Under the pieces are notes generated by a model. The model was not told the DNA's origin, ran no database searches, and worked only from the letters and a program-made list of their open reading frames with translations. The position numbers were made by a program, and so were the translations under genes. From the NCBI RefSeq assembly GCF_027596085.1, contig NC_072460.1:10658826-10722825 (forward strand): DNA of 64,000 nt. Direction: 5' to 3'. This stretch comes from Anoplopoma fimbria (lineage: Eukaryota; Chordata; Actinopteri; Perciformes; Anoplopomatidae). Positions 1 to 34,300 of the stretch are shown one piece after another; position 1 is the first letter of the stretch; every line of letters starts with the position of its first letter.

Positions 1-1277
1 GTTGGCCATTCTGCCCTCCACAGCTTTCATTTCCACTTAAGTGAAGTAGAATAGCAGAAGGTGGCTGAAGGAAAGAAATTGTTATTTTGTATGCTTAGGG
101 AGAAATGATGGAAGATTCTTGAAAAGTGCTATGTCCTTGAACCCATCAATACTCCATTTTTGAAGAGCATTCACAAAGAGATGAGTGTTGTGGTGGATGA
201 AAGTGTTTTCTTCCTGAATAATGGGGCTTGTTTAAATCAATGAATTGATTTAATGTTTTTAAGAGTTCTTTTAGGTGATTGGTTTATTTGATAACACAAT
301 CTTAACCTGCTGTGCAAAGTATTTTTTTTAAATGAAGGATGTGATGGAAGGTGAAAGGGAGCATGAGAGGCATCCTTTGTCACATGAGCCCCCTGTTACC
401 TCTTGCCAAGTCCTAATGTTTTGTCCTAATGAGAAGTCAAAGGTGGAATAATGTGACATTATGTAAATATAATGTGACAGAGAAGGGGTGATTATGGTTA
501 AGACTGATGATAATATCTAGGATGGCTTCTAAAACCTTTATCTTCTGCTTTCTTTAAATAGCCAAAGACAGCTTTGTGTGTGATACTCTAAGATTAAACT
601 TTAATGATCCCTGCGGGGAAAATGGGATAGCTGCAGCAGCAAATAGTAGTCGAGCAAAATAAAGAAAAATAGATAAGAAGCAGAAATATACAATATAAAT
701 AAGAAATGTGCATTTTAAGGGTTATATAAACACGCAACCAATATCCCAAGAGCATGTTATAGCTATATGGATTACAGAATAACTTGATTACAGGAACAAA
801 GCAATATGCAAAATTCATGGAACATTTACAGAATAAGAAAGGTAGAAGCATGAAATCATCAAAACCTTGCATTTTATAAAAAATGTGAGTCGACAACAAT
901 TTAGGACTGAATAAAAAGAGAACAGAGTACATTCAAAAGCTTATCCGTGTATTTACTTTTGACAGATCTACACACATTTATTCACTTACTCTGACTTTCT
1001 GACTTTAGAAAAATAGTTCTGTTCAAAACTTTGTTAGGGAAGTTGTAGCACTGCAGGAAAATAATTCAATACAAACATCGCAACCGTAAAGTTCATGCTG
1101 TTCTTGCTTCAACCCACGAGCCTGCGAATTCTTCGACACCAGCACAAATGTACACTGTATTATTCTTGCTTCAAGTGAGTTGTGTTCTTCGCTCACCTCC
1201 TGTCAGACCACCTTGGTCGGTAGAAAGAAATGGACAGTGTGCTTTGCCAGGGACTGATGGTGTCTTTGCCCTCACAG
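1..1277 (+). other. intron of the contactin gene (5' part of gene lies before the window)
   Basis: No exon is visible here. The first coding segment begins after the acceptor at 1276-1277 and starts in the middle of the first Ig domain, so this stretch is read as the 3' part of an intron. I looked for the first half of Ig1 and did not find it. A fish interspersed-repeat fragment lies at about 597-800; the rest is AT-rich with nothing recognisable. Confidence 0.6.
597..800 (-). repeat. teleost interspersed repeat fragment (LINE/SINE 3'-tail type)
   Basis: The segment opens with TTTAATGATCCCTGCGGGGA and runs into an A-rich, AATAA-rich tract containing CAGCAGCAAA. I recognise this as a common fish retroelement tail in which a GATCCC...GGGGA hairpin precedes an A-rich body. 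The family name and the far edge are uncertain. The long minus-strand open frame across it is low-complexity and is not taken as a gene. Confidence 0.45.
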
Positions 1278-23026
<21,749 letters not shown>

Positions 23027-26000
23027 CACCATGACAAACTCTGCTCTGTTTTTCAACCTTCTTATTGGTATTTTTTTATTGAATTTGTGAAAGTTGCTGA
23101 GTTCTTTTCTCTAATTTTTGGAGGTGACCACATACTATTTTGCAGTGTTAGATTGCGGGTATGAGGCAGCACAAGAGCGGAGCGTGCTGTCAGGCACTTG
23201 ATTAACAGTTAATGCTTGAGCTTTTTCTTTACACAGGTCTGACATTTTTGCAGGTTGGAACAATGCTCCATTTCAACTCTTTTGTTTCGACTCTAGATTG
23301 ATACAGATGCCTTACTTCCATCCATGTGCCAAAGTAGTTTCAGCCTTCTTGTTCTTGCTAAGACAGCTGGTTTCCTCAACATTTTATTCCTCACAGTTTC
23401 TCATTATTGAAGGTCTCATTGTACCTTGCGTAGGGCCGTGATGAGAAGTTGTGTTTGTATTTTTGAATATTTTCCGTTTTCCTCTCCACATCTGAATTGG
23501 CGAGTAGGAACATGTTTATTCACCCGTGCCCGTGCCTTTGGAGATTATTGTAACGCCGCCACTCATCGACACTAGTCAGTCTGTGTTCCAGAACGTTCTG
23601 CAACCGCCTTCATCTTAACCTGCTCCATTAAAGTTGTCCCAGATGAAACTCATAAAACAGCTCAGAGTGCCAGTATTAGCCATTTACCTTTTATCATTTA
23701 ACTGTGGAGAGCTGAATGTGTACCATAAGGTTTTAATGGCTCCGACCAGTTATTTTAATGGCCCGCTGATTGATGAATTGGACTAAACTCTGCATTCACA
23801 AAGATTACATCTGCCTGTTTACAGCAGTAGAGGGAGAGGTATACGACTGCCAGTGTATTTCCTTTAACAGTAATGCTGAAACAATCAGTCATTCACCAGA
23901 AAATAATCAACAACAAGTCATTTTGGTCATTTATCAAGGGAAAAATGTCAAACAAACCGAATAGGGATGCTTTCGATTGCAATCCATTTGCCTCCACAGA
24001 ATCCAACTCGGCGGGTATTATCCCACTTTATACCATGGCCACATGCCAACCAACTGTCAACTGTCATCATAATAGAAATATCATTCAGGCATTCAGTTAC
24101 TTATATAACAATATTATATCACTTTTCTTTTATTACTGTAACAATATCCCCATATGGAAACAAGTATCACATTTTACCGTTGGCTATAACGGCTGGCTTT
24201 CTGACACTTTCGCCTTACGACATTTCCCAAAATGTTGGACCATTCCTTTAAATAATACTTTCACTGATTGCACTCAAATCATGAATCAACAGAGTCAAAC
24301 TTCAAGAGTATAACGGTGTAATACTTTCAGTGTGTTTGACATATGGGACTATAGTTTCACACAATAATCTCAGCCCAAGCAGTACTTACTAGCTTTCAAG
24401 CTTATCTATATCGGCATCACATGACAGAAGTTTCTAAGTTCACTAGGGTGACTTTGGTTATGTCAACTGAACCACTTCCAACACAGTAAACTCCATTTGC
24501 TGATGAAAACTAAAACCTGGTTGAAAGATGACTTTCTAAATTCACCTTAAGTAAGGATTATTTTGTCAAATGAATAGAATACCGGTGCATTCATTTATAA
24601 TAGCAAACAAACACCTGTGTCAGATGTGTCTGGTTAGACTGTCCCGTTACCAGACATAAAGGGACACCTGACAGCTAATCAGGAATCCAGAATTCTCAGT
24701 GGCAGTGTTATCCATGGTATGGTGTCTTGTGGTTTTGGACCTGGTCAGACAAAACAAGATGTACATTTGAAGACAGCACCTTTTGGCTCTGGGAAATTGT
24801 AATGTGCATTTTCTTAATTTTCTGACTTTTTGTTGAATAACTGATTGATAAATAATCAATATTCTGAGTCCTAGTCTACATCCATCTGGACAACAACACA
24901 GTAGCGGTGCCAGTGCAAAACGTGCATAATCAGCCATTGCAGTCGAGACTAGGGGGTTTAAAGTGCTGCCAATTGTGCCAGTCTGAAAATTGAAATCTAG
25001 CCACCAGCTTAGACATTATTTGGCAAAATGTATGGTCAGCTGTGCTTTAATACTTTGTGAATCTGTCCTTTCTTATCTGTTGTATTGGCTTTTTTAATGT
25101 TCTATGTGTTGTCATTGTTCAGTTATATATTTCAGCTAAACCCCACTGCTCAGGTATTCAGACCTGCTTTATCCTACCTTTCAATAACCCTAAAGCGGCA
25201 GAAGCAGATAGACCAGTAATCTGTCAGCACACATCACAAGGGTCTATTTAACGGTCTGATTTGAAGAATGGAAAGCCTGATATGTGTCATGATTTAGCAG
25301 ACATTAAAACATCTTAATGAATGAGAGCAGGCCTGAGGGGCTTCTGTGGTAAAAGGGCATAGGAGTAATGGTACTAATGACACCCACACAAGACTTATGT
25401 GTTAGGATTTAGGGAGAACTAAATCAGGACAATCCCATCAAGATGACACCGGAGAGATTCAAGGTCTGTGCGTGTGTGTGTTTGTGCGGGGTTTTATTCT
25501 ATGGTGTTTGGTTTCCGGAGGACCATTCTGCTGTTTAGAGGAAGAAATAGTTTAAACTAATTTCTTGTACTTAACCATGGTTCAGGGCTTTGGCAACTGA
25601 AGCATTGCGGACAGTCAAAAAGAGTAATACAAGGTCAATATGGAAGGTTGAAAAAAAATAGTTTTAGCCAGGGAGGAGTTGAAATGCCTGTTTTTCCATC
25701 AAATTACCATGGATTGCCAGAGCAAAGAAACGAGTTGAAGAAAAAAAAATCTGAATCCAAGGCCATGTCAGGAACAAGTTTGTATTACATGTGAAGACAA
25801 AAGGCTTTCTGCCCACGATGAGTGTTTCTGAAAGCGGTCTTTGAATCCTGTTTTGTTGTTTTGGTGGCTTTACGTGTGTATCTGTATGCATTCATTCATC
25901 ACAGAATGTCATTGTAAAGCTAACAAATGTTTACACAGGAAATGCATCTTTCTGGCTGATTTATTGATTATATGAACTGAAAAAAAGGTCAACATTACGC

Positions 26001-28036
26001 AGTTTTTGAACTTGTGTCTAGGGTACATAGAAGCATTGCCAACCTCTTTGTTTTCGTGGCGTATCAGTACTGTGGAGATGTTTTGAGTTTGACTTTGGTT
26101 TTCTTATTTTTATGGTTCCTGATTGTTTAGTTTTTTTTCATTTCTAACGAAAATTCTGCACAAAGGTCAAGTGTTGCTTTAAAATTACGATTAAGAACCA
26201 GTGCGATGAGATCTCTGTTGACTTCATACAGTAAACTGTACTGTATGTATTTTGTTGTGATTTGAAGCAACGCCCCAAACTGGGAGACCAAACTGTGGTG
26301 GCCTACTTCTAATTGTAATTCTTTGTCAATCCCAGAATATGAAAAATACATGAGCAGAGCGACCACATTTCTTAGCAATTGCTATCACACAAAGCCTTTT
26401 GGTGCAATGACACAAACGCTACCTGTTACAAGGTAGTCGACCAGTGCACAGTAGATAATACAAGTAGTATTATCCACTAGTACTTTTTATACCAATACAA
26501 CTTAACAATTTTCTTGCTACTCTCAAGATCAGAAACGGAAATAAATAAGTTACCCAAAAATGTATAATTTCATAAAGATTGATGAAGGAATACAATTAGA
26601 GCTCTGGGTGACAACGCTTGGCCTTTCTGTTGTGACTCCTCAGTATTTTGATGTCTGGGTGATCTCCGTGAGATCGTGGCCGTAATGTTTTCACATTGAA
26701 AAGACATCAGCTGATCTTGATATGCTGAAGCTGTGCATGTACGATATTGTTTGGTGCATTTGTGTTTTCTAAATGAGGGAGTTAATAAAAACAATTCACT
26801 GAGGATTTTCTCTTGGATTTCTTTGAATTATGGGTGGCACACTGTCATTTTCAGCATCAGCAGTTTTAGTGTCTTTTACTGCAGGAAGAATTTGAGTGGA
26901 GCCTTGAGGCACCATCAAAGCTATAAAATGCATAATATTATGAAAAAGCATTTAAATGAGAGTAAATGGCAGCAGTAATGTCCTATCCAGTGGATGAAGA
27001 ACAAATTTGAAAAGGTTTTTGCTGCTTATAGTAATTGTTTTGTTATATAATAAGAACAATCATAATATAAGGTTTTGAATCTATCTAAAAACATACACTA
27101 TCTCAAACTGTCAAGCAGTTGTGCAGTAGCTTTTTGCAAAAAAAAATACAGATTCATTTCTTTGGATTATCAGAGCATTTATCTGATACAGTTAAGATGC
27201 CTTCGACTAAAACAAGGGAATGACATGGAAAGCTACTGTGAAATATTGATTGAGCCGGTGTTGCAGAGATGCTTTTAAGATAATAAGAAGGAGAGGACCC
27301 TGTGAAGAGATCAATATGAAGAGGAAGTGAAGAAAAGAGAGGTTTCTCCCTACACACCACGGATCATCCATAATGAGCTGGTGTGCCAATACTTCGCCAA
27401 TGGCTCTTCACATGCTATTGACCGCTGAATCACAACACTATGCTACTGTACAGACACTGAAAAAAAGAGGGTGTTTATGTATGTTTAGTATACCAACAGC
27501 ATCACCTCTATTGCTGAAAACTGCAAGGTGCGGATGTGCAGATATTGGTTGGATAGCTGTGTCTGGCATGTTTGGCTAAGACATGATTGGTGTATGTGAC
27601 TTCCCCCTGTAGCTCACAAATACAGTGCAGATGCTGTAGTTTAGTCACAACATATTGCAAATGTCAATACTGCCCCCTCATGGTACCAGCATCCTGGTGC
27701 AACACTGTGGTCGGATTGGATGGGTGAGCTAATACAAGAGAGGTAGAGTCTGCAGTGACACCGCATTGAACGGGTACATGGAGGACCAGAGGCCGGCCAT
27801 GCAGTGGAGCAATGACAAGATTCATGACCAATCTTGATTTGGATCTCAATCTGAGTAGTAGTAATCAACACAACATTAAAACAAAAACAAAAAAGAGAAG
27901 ATTGTGTGTTAATTAGCTCAGTGAGCATCCTCTGTAATTGTAAATTTAGCCCCAATATGTTTTTTTATTTTAGTTATTTATTGAATTTATTTTTATGTCT
28001 GTCTCTGTCAAAGACAGTTTTTTTGGATTAAACAAA

Positions 28037-28065
28037 CCCCCCCCCCCCCCCCAAAAAAAAAAAAA
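28037..28065 (+). repeat. poly(C)-poly(A) homopolymer run
   Basis: Sixteen C residues run directly into thirteen A residues about 330 bp upstream of exosc10. The exact length may be affected by sequencing error. Confidence 0.85.
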
Positions 28066-28304
28066 TATCTTAGTTATTTTAATTGACCAAATGTGTTTGT
28101 TGATTCCCTTATTCGTTCTATTTTGTTGATAAAAAAAAGTGGGGGAAAAAACTTGAAATAACCATCAAAACATGTGAAATAACCTTTAAACATGTAATGA
28201 ATAACTTCAGATGCAAACGCAAACATTTTACATGTGATCATGTCGCAATATTTCTCTGAAATTCTCTAATAAACTGTAGAAAATACAGTCCGTCGTTCCC
28301 ACTC

Positions 28305-28325
28305 CACGCTGCTAGGGGGCGCTGA
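28305..28325 (+). promoter_or_regulatory. CTCF-like motif upstream of exosc10
   Basis: CTGCTAGGGGGCGCTGAC contains the AGGGGGCGC core of the vertebrate CTCF consensus, though the left flank departs from CCAC. It lies about 75 bp before the exosc10 start codon, in the only CpG-containing part of this intergenic stretch, so it is probably within the promoter. No TATA box is visible. Motif match only. Confidence 0.4.
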
Positions 28326-28397
28326 CTTCCACCTCGACGTCCTCCCTGGCAGCTCAGAAGAAAACATTAACGGCAGGAGCTGTTTCCTGCGGCTCAC

Positions 28398-31300
28398 ATG
28401 TACACAGCACCAAACAAGATGATGGATTCTTCAAAGAGTAATGACTCCACAAACAGTGGCATTCGAGACTCAAATTCAACAACAAACGACGAGGATAAAG
28501 ACGAACTGTGTCCCGGTTTTAAGAACGCGGATGCTTTTGTTAAAGTGAGTGAACTGGCCCAGCTGGACGCAGTTTTTAAGTTGAGCTTAGCAGTCGGCAA
28601 CGTGGATGTGCCTGCTGGCTACGAGCTGCAGTCACATTACAAGTCCGGTGTGGGTGGAAGACATGCACAGCTGTTGACCAAAGATGTGATTTGATGTTTA
28701 TCTTTTCATTAAAATGAATTGGTAGGGGTCGACAGCACGAGAGTTGGATAACGATAGTTAAATGTTTCCATGTAACATTTCATGAAACGTTGACGCTAGA
28801 GCTGCAAAGTCATGAGCATATTCGACAAAATCTATTTATGACTTAAATTAATTTAGTTTCATAAAAATATTACCTCTTCTTAAAGGGACTGACTCAGGAA
28901 CAATGTGAATTTAATTCTATAGTCAAAGCTATATATTGTTAAATATTATATTTAACAATATTAGATAGATATTAAAATGCAAAGAAATATCCAAATTTGA
29001 AAAAAAAGTCATAATAAATGGCTAAAACAAGTCATTATCAAAAACGGTATTCATTCTTATTCAGTCATTCTAGGAACATATCAATTATCAACATCCCTTC
29101 AACACTGCATTCATGTACATTTAAATATGTAAAGTTCACTGACATGCTTCAGTTTTGGGTATAACCTGCCTGTGAAAACCCTGCTATTAGACGTTGAACA
29201 AAAAATCTATACTTTACAGACATTGAAGTGTTTCCCTGCACTATTATATTATTGTATTATGTTAGTATAGACTAACAGCTCAGCCTCTCTCTCTCCTCTG
29301 CAGTATGGATTGGGTGCCGTATTATCTGCCACCAAAGCATCCGCTGGCTTGCCTCAAGCTGGAGATGAGTACGATTTCTACCGGAGCTTTCCGGGATTCC
29401 AGGAGTTCTGTGAAAGTCAGGGGGACAAGCTCTTGCACTGGTGAGTATAATCATATATGTATAATTTATATGTATTCCTTCATTCTCACTCAGACTTGCA
29501 CCTGCTCCTCCTTTTATTCACTTAAATTATATGTTTACTATTGTTGTTTTGATGCGTCTTGCCTTTTGAAAACGGTGGTCGAAATTGATTTGAGTGGTGT
29601 CACATCACCCTAGTTTGTTCTACGCTACCAGACTACATACTGGATCATCCCTCTTTAGGGCTGTCCTCGACTAAAGAAAGTCTTAGACAACTAACGCTCA
29701 TATGATTTTGTCATCTAATCAGTTAGTGATTTAATTGACAGATCTGTCTCCCTATAAAGATCACAAAAACACCACTTTTAATGCACCCTAGTCAATTTAC
29801 AGTCTGTGATTGCGCCATTCAACATTTCCTGATTACCTTTTTCAAACTAATGACATCACATCCTGTTTCTATGCTACCTGCGAGACAATTTTGCCATACT
29901 AAAGGCAAGCCTGACTGAGCATCAGACATGCTAATGTGCCTTTAACATCCCTCTGTCAGCATGAGTCAGATCATGCAGCACCACGGCTGCAGATCTCACT
30001 TGAGAGACCGGGACAAGCTGACGGGGCTGGAGGAGAGCTTTGACCAGGTTGTGGACTCCAACGACGTCATCCTCGAAAGAGTGGTACGACCGACAGCTCT
30101 GGCGTTCTACAAATTTCTTCACGGAACAAGTCTTTTCAAACCAACCGAGCTCTTATATCTGCTTTCCAGGGGATTCTTCTTGATGAAGCTGATGGGGTGA
30201 ACAGGACCCAGCAGCCTGTCATGCCGGCCGGGTTTCAGCCTCCCAAGATTGTAGTTTCCAGCTGGAATCGAATGGTTGGCTAATTAACCTCTCAGCTCTT
30301 ATACTGCAGATGCTATCATTTCTTTTTTTTGTGTTGCATTAAAGCTTAAACATTATGTGTCAGTCCCGGCATTAAAGCACTCGGAACAGTTATTTTGAAC
30401 ACTTGATGAATATTCATACCAGCTCTATACACCTTTTGGTAAACGGCGCTTTTATTGATCAGGGTCCAGGCTCCGGGAGTCGTTCTGAGACGTTCCGACT
30501 GCTCCATGCCAAGAATGTTGTGAGGCCTCAGCTGAAATTCAAGGAAAAAGTTGACAACAGCAACACACCATTTATTCCCAAGATCTTTATCAAGCCCAAT
30601 GCAACGAAGCCTCTTCCTTCTTGTAAGTTAAAGCCTCTTCCTCACATCTGTTCTTTTCATAAACTCGTAAACAGCTTCAACATATCTGTTCTCTTGCTTT
30701 CCATTTGTAGATTTCACCAACAAACAAATCCGTAAAGAGAGACCTGAGGACCTTGATGTCCCAGCTGCACTGGCTGACTTCATTCACCAGCAGAGAACTC
30801 AGGAACATGTTGAAGACATGTAAGACTTGTCTCTTTTGTAATGACAATATTTGGCTTTTCCTATTTCTCTTTGTCCATCTTAACTTTTGATTCTGATCCA
30901 CGTAGGTTTGCACACCCATACCAATATGAACTGGATCATTTTACAATACCAGAAGGCCTTCTGTCCAAGCCAGAAGCCCAGGTTAGTTTTAGTGCTCCTA
31001 TAATCCTGTGATCCTCTCATTCTGGGTTAGGCTTCCACTAAACCTGTCGTTTGTGGATTATATTTTAGATGTTCAAGCCAATGGCTGAGACCAAGTGCTA
31101 CTTCATTGACGCTCTGGAGGATCTGGTGGCTCTGAATGAGAAGCTTTGCAAATTGTCTGAATTTGCAGTGGACCTTGAGGTACGGCATTGGAAAAAGTTC
31201 TAGGAATGTCCAGTGACTGGGCATAGTATCATGTATCCCCATCAATTCTAATGCGATCCAGTATAACAGCCAAGCAACAGATTGTGCATTGATTCAATTC

Positions 31301-34300
31301 TGTGGTTAATATTGATAACAACATAATATTGATTTTTTTTATATATACAAGTGTTTTATTAACACTCAGTTCTCGGTTGCAGCACCACTCTTACAGGAGT
31401 TTCCTCGGCCTCACCTGTCTGATGCAGATCTCCACCAGAGAGGAGGACTTCATCATCGACACCATTGAGCTCCGCAGCGAGTTGTACATCCTCAACGAGG
31501 CGTTTACTGACCCGGCAATTGTCAAGGTAATGGATCCGCTCCACAAATGTTTTGTTCCTGTATCCTGTTCTATGACTTTAATTTTCTAAAGGGAAGATAA
31601 GATTACAAGTCTGATTAGATTTTCTAAATGGGGAAACTGCACGGTGGCCGTTTTTAACAAAAATATTCCTTCTTTTTTTTTTTACTTTTTGATATGCTAC
31701 AAAAGTGAAGTGAAATATGGAGAAAGCAAGAGAAAAAGGGAATATAGAATATAGGCGTTGCATAATTTGAATATCTATTTCTTATACTGGAATACGTTGT
31801 CCTGGACGTGTTGTTATTATCGTGGCCAACCAATATTGTGTTGAACTATAATCTCTGCGCCCAAGCCAAGTGCACACAGAGTTTTACAATGCAGTGGACA
31901 GCTATGAGAGATGTTTCTGGTGCATTCCATTTTAGTTCTATTTCCAAATGAGTGGTTTAGATACTTTAACTAAGGATATTGAAAGAAAAAACCTCCCTGG
32001 TTGTCTGACCTCTTGTTCCGCTTGTAGTATTGGTCTTCGTTGTAAAGCTATGTCCAGTTTGGTCATCGAATGCCCAAATCTCAGCAATTAAGATTGCCTT
32101 AAAATGGCCTCAAGGGAATATTGTTTTTAAGAAGATGAAATGAAAGATGCCTCAGACTGCCTGAAGAACTGGTTGCGTCTAAACCGTCTCTACAAACAGT
32201 GTTGGAATATTACATTTGTAAGGATCTAATCTTAAAAACGTCTGAGCCTGAATTTTTTCTTTGACGCGTCTCAGAGCCCCAAAGTTTGATAAAGTCGGTG
32301 GGTGTCCTTTTGTGTGTGGGAGCCACAGTGACTCACACACTGTAGGATACCTGTGAAGAAGTGTGTTGCGTGGGCTTGAACCGCAGAGAGATCTGTGAAA
32401 ATAATCCAAATGGGAAAAAATGTCACATGGTGTCCCTCCAGTTTTTAGTTCAAATATTTTCTGTATCGAAGCGGTGAATTTTTTATTTTTAGAATAAGTT
32501 GGGTACTTCTCCAGAGAGGTTTCAGCTGAATATGCACTCTCTCTCCTGTTCTCAGGTATTTCACGGCTCCGACTCTGACATTGAGTGGCTCCAGAGGGAT
32601 TTAGGCTTGTATGTGGTCAACATCTTTGACACGCATCAGGCCAGCCGAGCTCTGAACCTGGCCAGACATTCCCTCGACCACCTGCTCAAACACTTCTGCA
32701 GTGTGGAATCGGACAAACGCTACCAGCTGGCTGACTGGAGGATTCGGTACGGAGGAGACAGAGCCGCTTGATGCTTCATTTTTAGATACATTGTTTAGGT
32801 TTAACTGACCCTTTTATTCTTGTAACGGGAAAATCCATCATGTATTTCAAATTGTTTGTAATATTACTCTTAAAATATGTTATTATTGACTTATAAAACA
32901 TGTCCCATCACTTGGCCTTGTAGCCCCTTGCCGGAAGAGATGTTGCAGTATGCCCGGACAGACACCCACTACCTTCCTTACATCTACGACTGTATGAGGG
33001 CGCGGCTGTTGGACGTTAACCACGGGCAGCCAGGCCTGCTGCAGAGCGTCTGGAACAAGAGCAAAGACATTTCTCTGAGGGTGAGCACAAATCTCACCTC
33101 ATACAGAGTTAGAATTAAATCAACACTTACAGGAAACATTCTGGCCCTTTTTTTTTTTTTTTTATGTGGATGTCCAATCAGTGCTGATTGGTAAATATAG
33201 TCCATTGAAGCGATACATTTCACAGTGAACTCTATATTGACAGCTGCTGCTTGAAAGGTTTTGACAGGATGTATTGAGTGCTAGCTACTGATGCCCAGCG
33301 GAAACATGCCTAGTCTTTTTTTTAAAAACAAAAATATTAGTCAAGATTTAGTTAGTGAAACTCAGTTTTAGTCATCATTTTCTACTTTTGTGATTCTGTA
33401 TTGGACTTTGCTGAGGGATGTTTCTCCTGGCTGTAAAAAATCCAAAGAGAAGGAAGCATACATTGAACTATGTGTTTAGTATCCAAGACTGATAAGGTGT
33501 TACTGACCTGCCGTATTTCTTTCATATTATATATATCATTATTTATCAGACGGTGAGAATGTTTATAACCTGACAAAACAGACTTTTTATACGTTACTGA
33601 GGTCTTCTGCTAAATTCAAGATCAGAGTGTTCATGATGATCTAAATCAACTGTTTTGTTTTTATCATTAGAGATTTCATTGCAATATATTGTTTTCAATT
33701 TGTTTTTCATTTAAGTTGTCGTTACAATTTAGTCATGAAATAAAAACACATCGAATTATCGTTAAATTTCCATTGAAAAAATTAGCTCTCTCTAAAAGTG
33801 GCATGTTTCTGTATTGCTGTCATATTTTATTCAATTTCTATGCCATAATCACCTGCATTTATCACAATGTGCCTTCCCTCCGTACAGAAATATATAAAGC
33901 CTATATTCACAGAGGAGTCGTATTTGGAGCTGCAGAGGAAGCAGAAAAGGTCTTTTAACACCCAGCAGCTCACTGCCTTCAGACTGCTGTTTGCCTGGAG
34001 GGACAAGCTGGCCAGGCAGGAAGATGAAAGCACCGGGTAGGCTGTTTGGAAATGGATGGACTCGCTGTTCTGGAAATCCGCTAGGGCCCTTCTCCTATTT
34101 ATAGTTGATGCCCAGCCAGATTTTGAAACCCACATTTTTGTGACAATCTTCCTGCATTTAGAATCATTCTGTCTTTCTACATCTGTCTTAACATGGAGTT
34201 ATTTGTGCGTTTTAGATTCACCCTGCCCACTCATATGATGAGCAAGATATCTGAGGAGCTGCCCAGGTAAGTTGAATAGATGTCCCACTTAAAGTTTGAT

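Larger units (their letters stand above)
23027..28397. other. intergenic region and contactin 3' UTR
   Basis: The first part must be the contactin 3' UTR. A candidate polyadenylation signal ATTAAA is at 23627-23632, but other variants are possible. From there to exosc10 I see no exon set, no RNA gene and no convincing protein similarity on either strand. A poly(C)-poly(A) run is at 28037-28065 and a CTCF-like motif at 28305-28325. Confidence 0.6.

Noticed and set aside
594..932. Minus-strand 112-residue open frame rich in Phe, Leu, Tyr and Cys
   Set aside because: It overlaps a recognisable retroelement tail, has low-complexity composition and no domain features.
27641..27955. 104-residue minus-strand open frame upstream of exosc10
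   Set aside because: No recognisable domain, no splice context and no start support; probably chance or repeat-derived.
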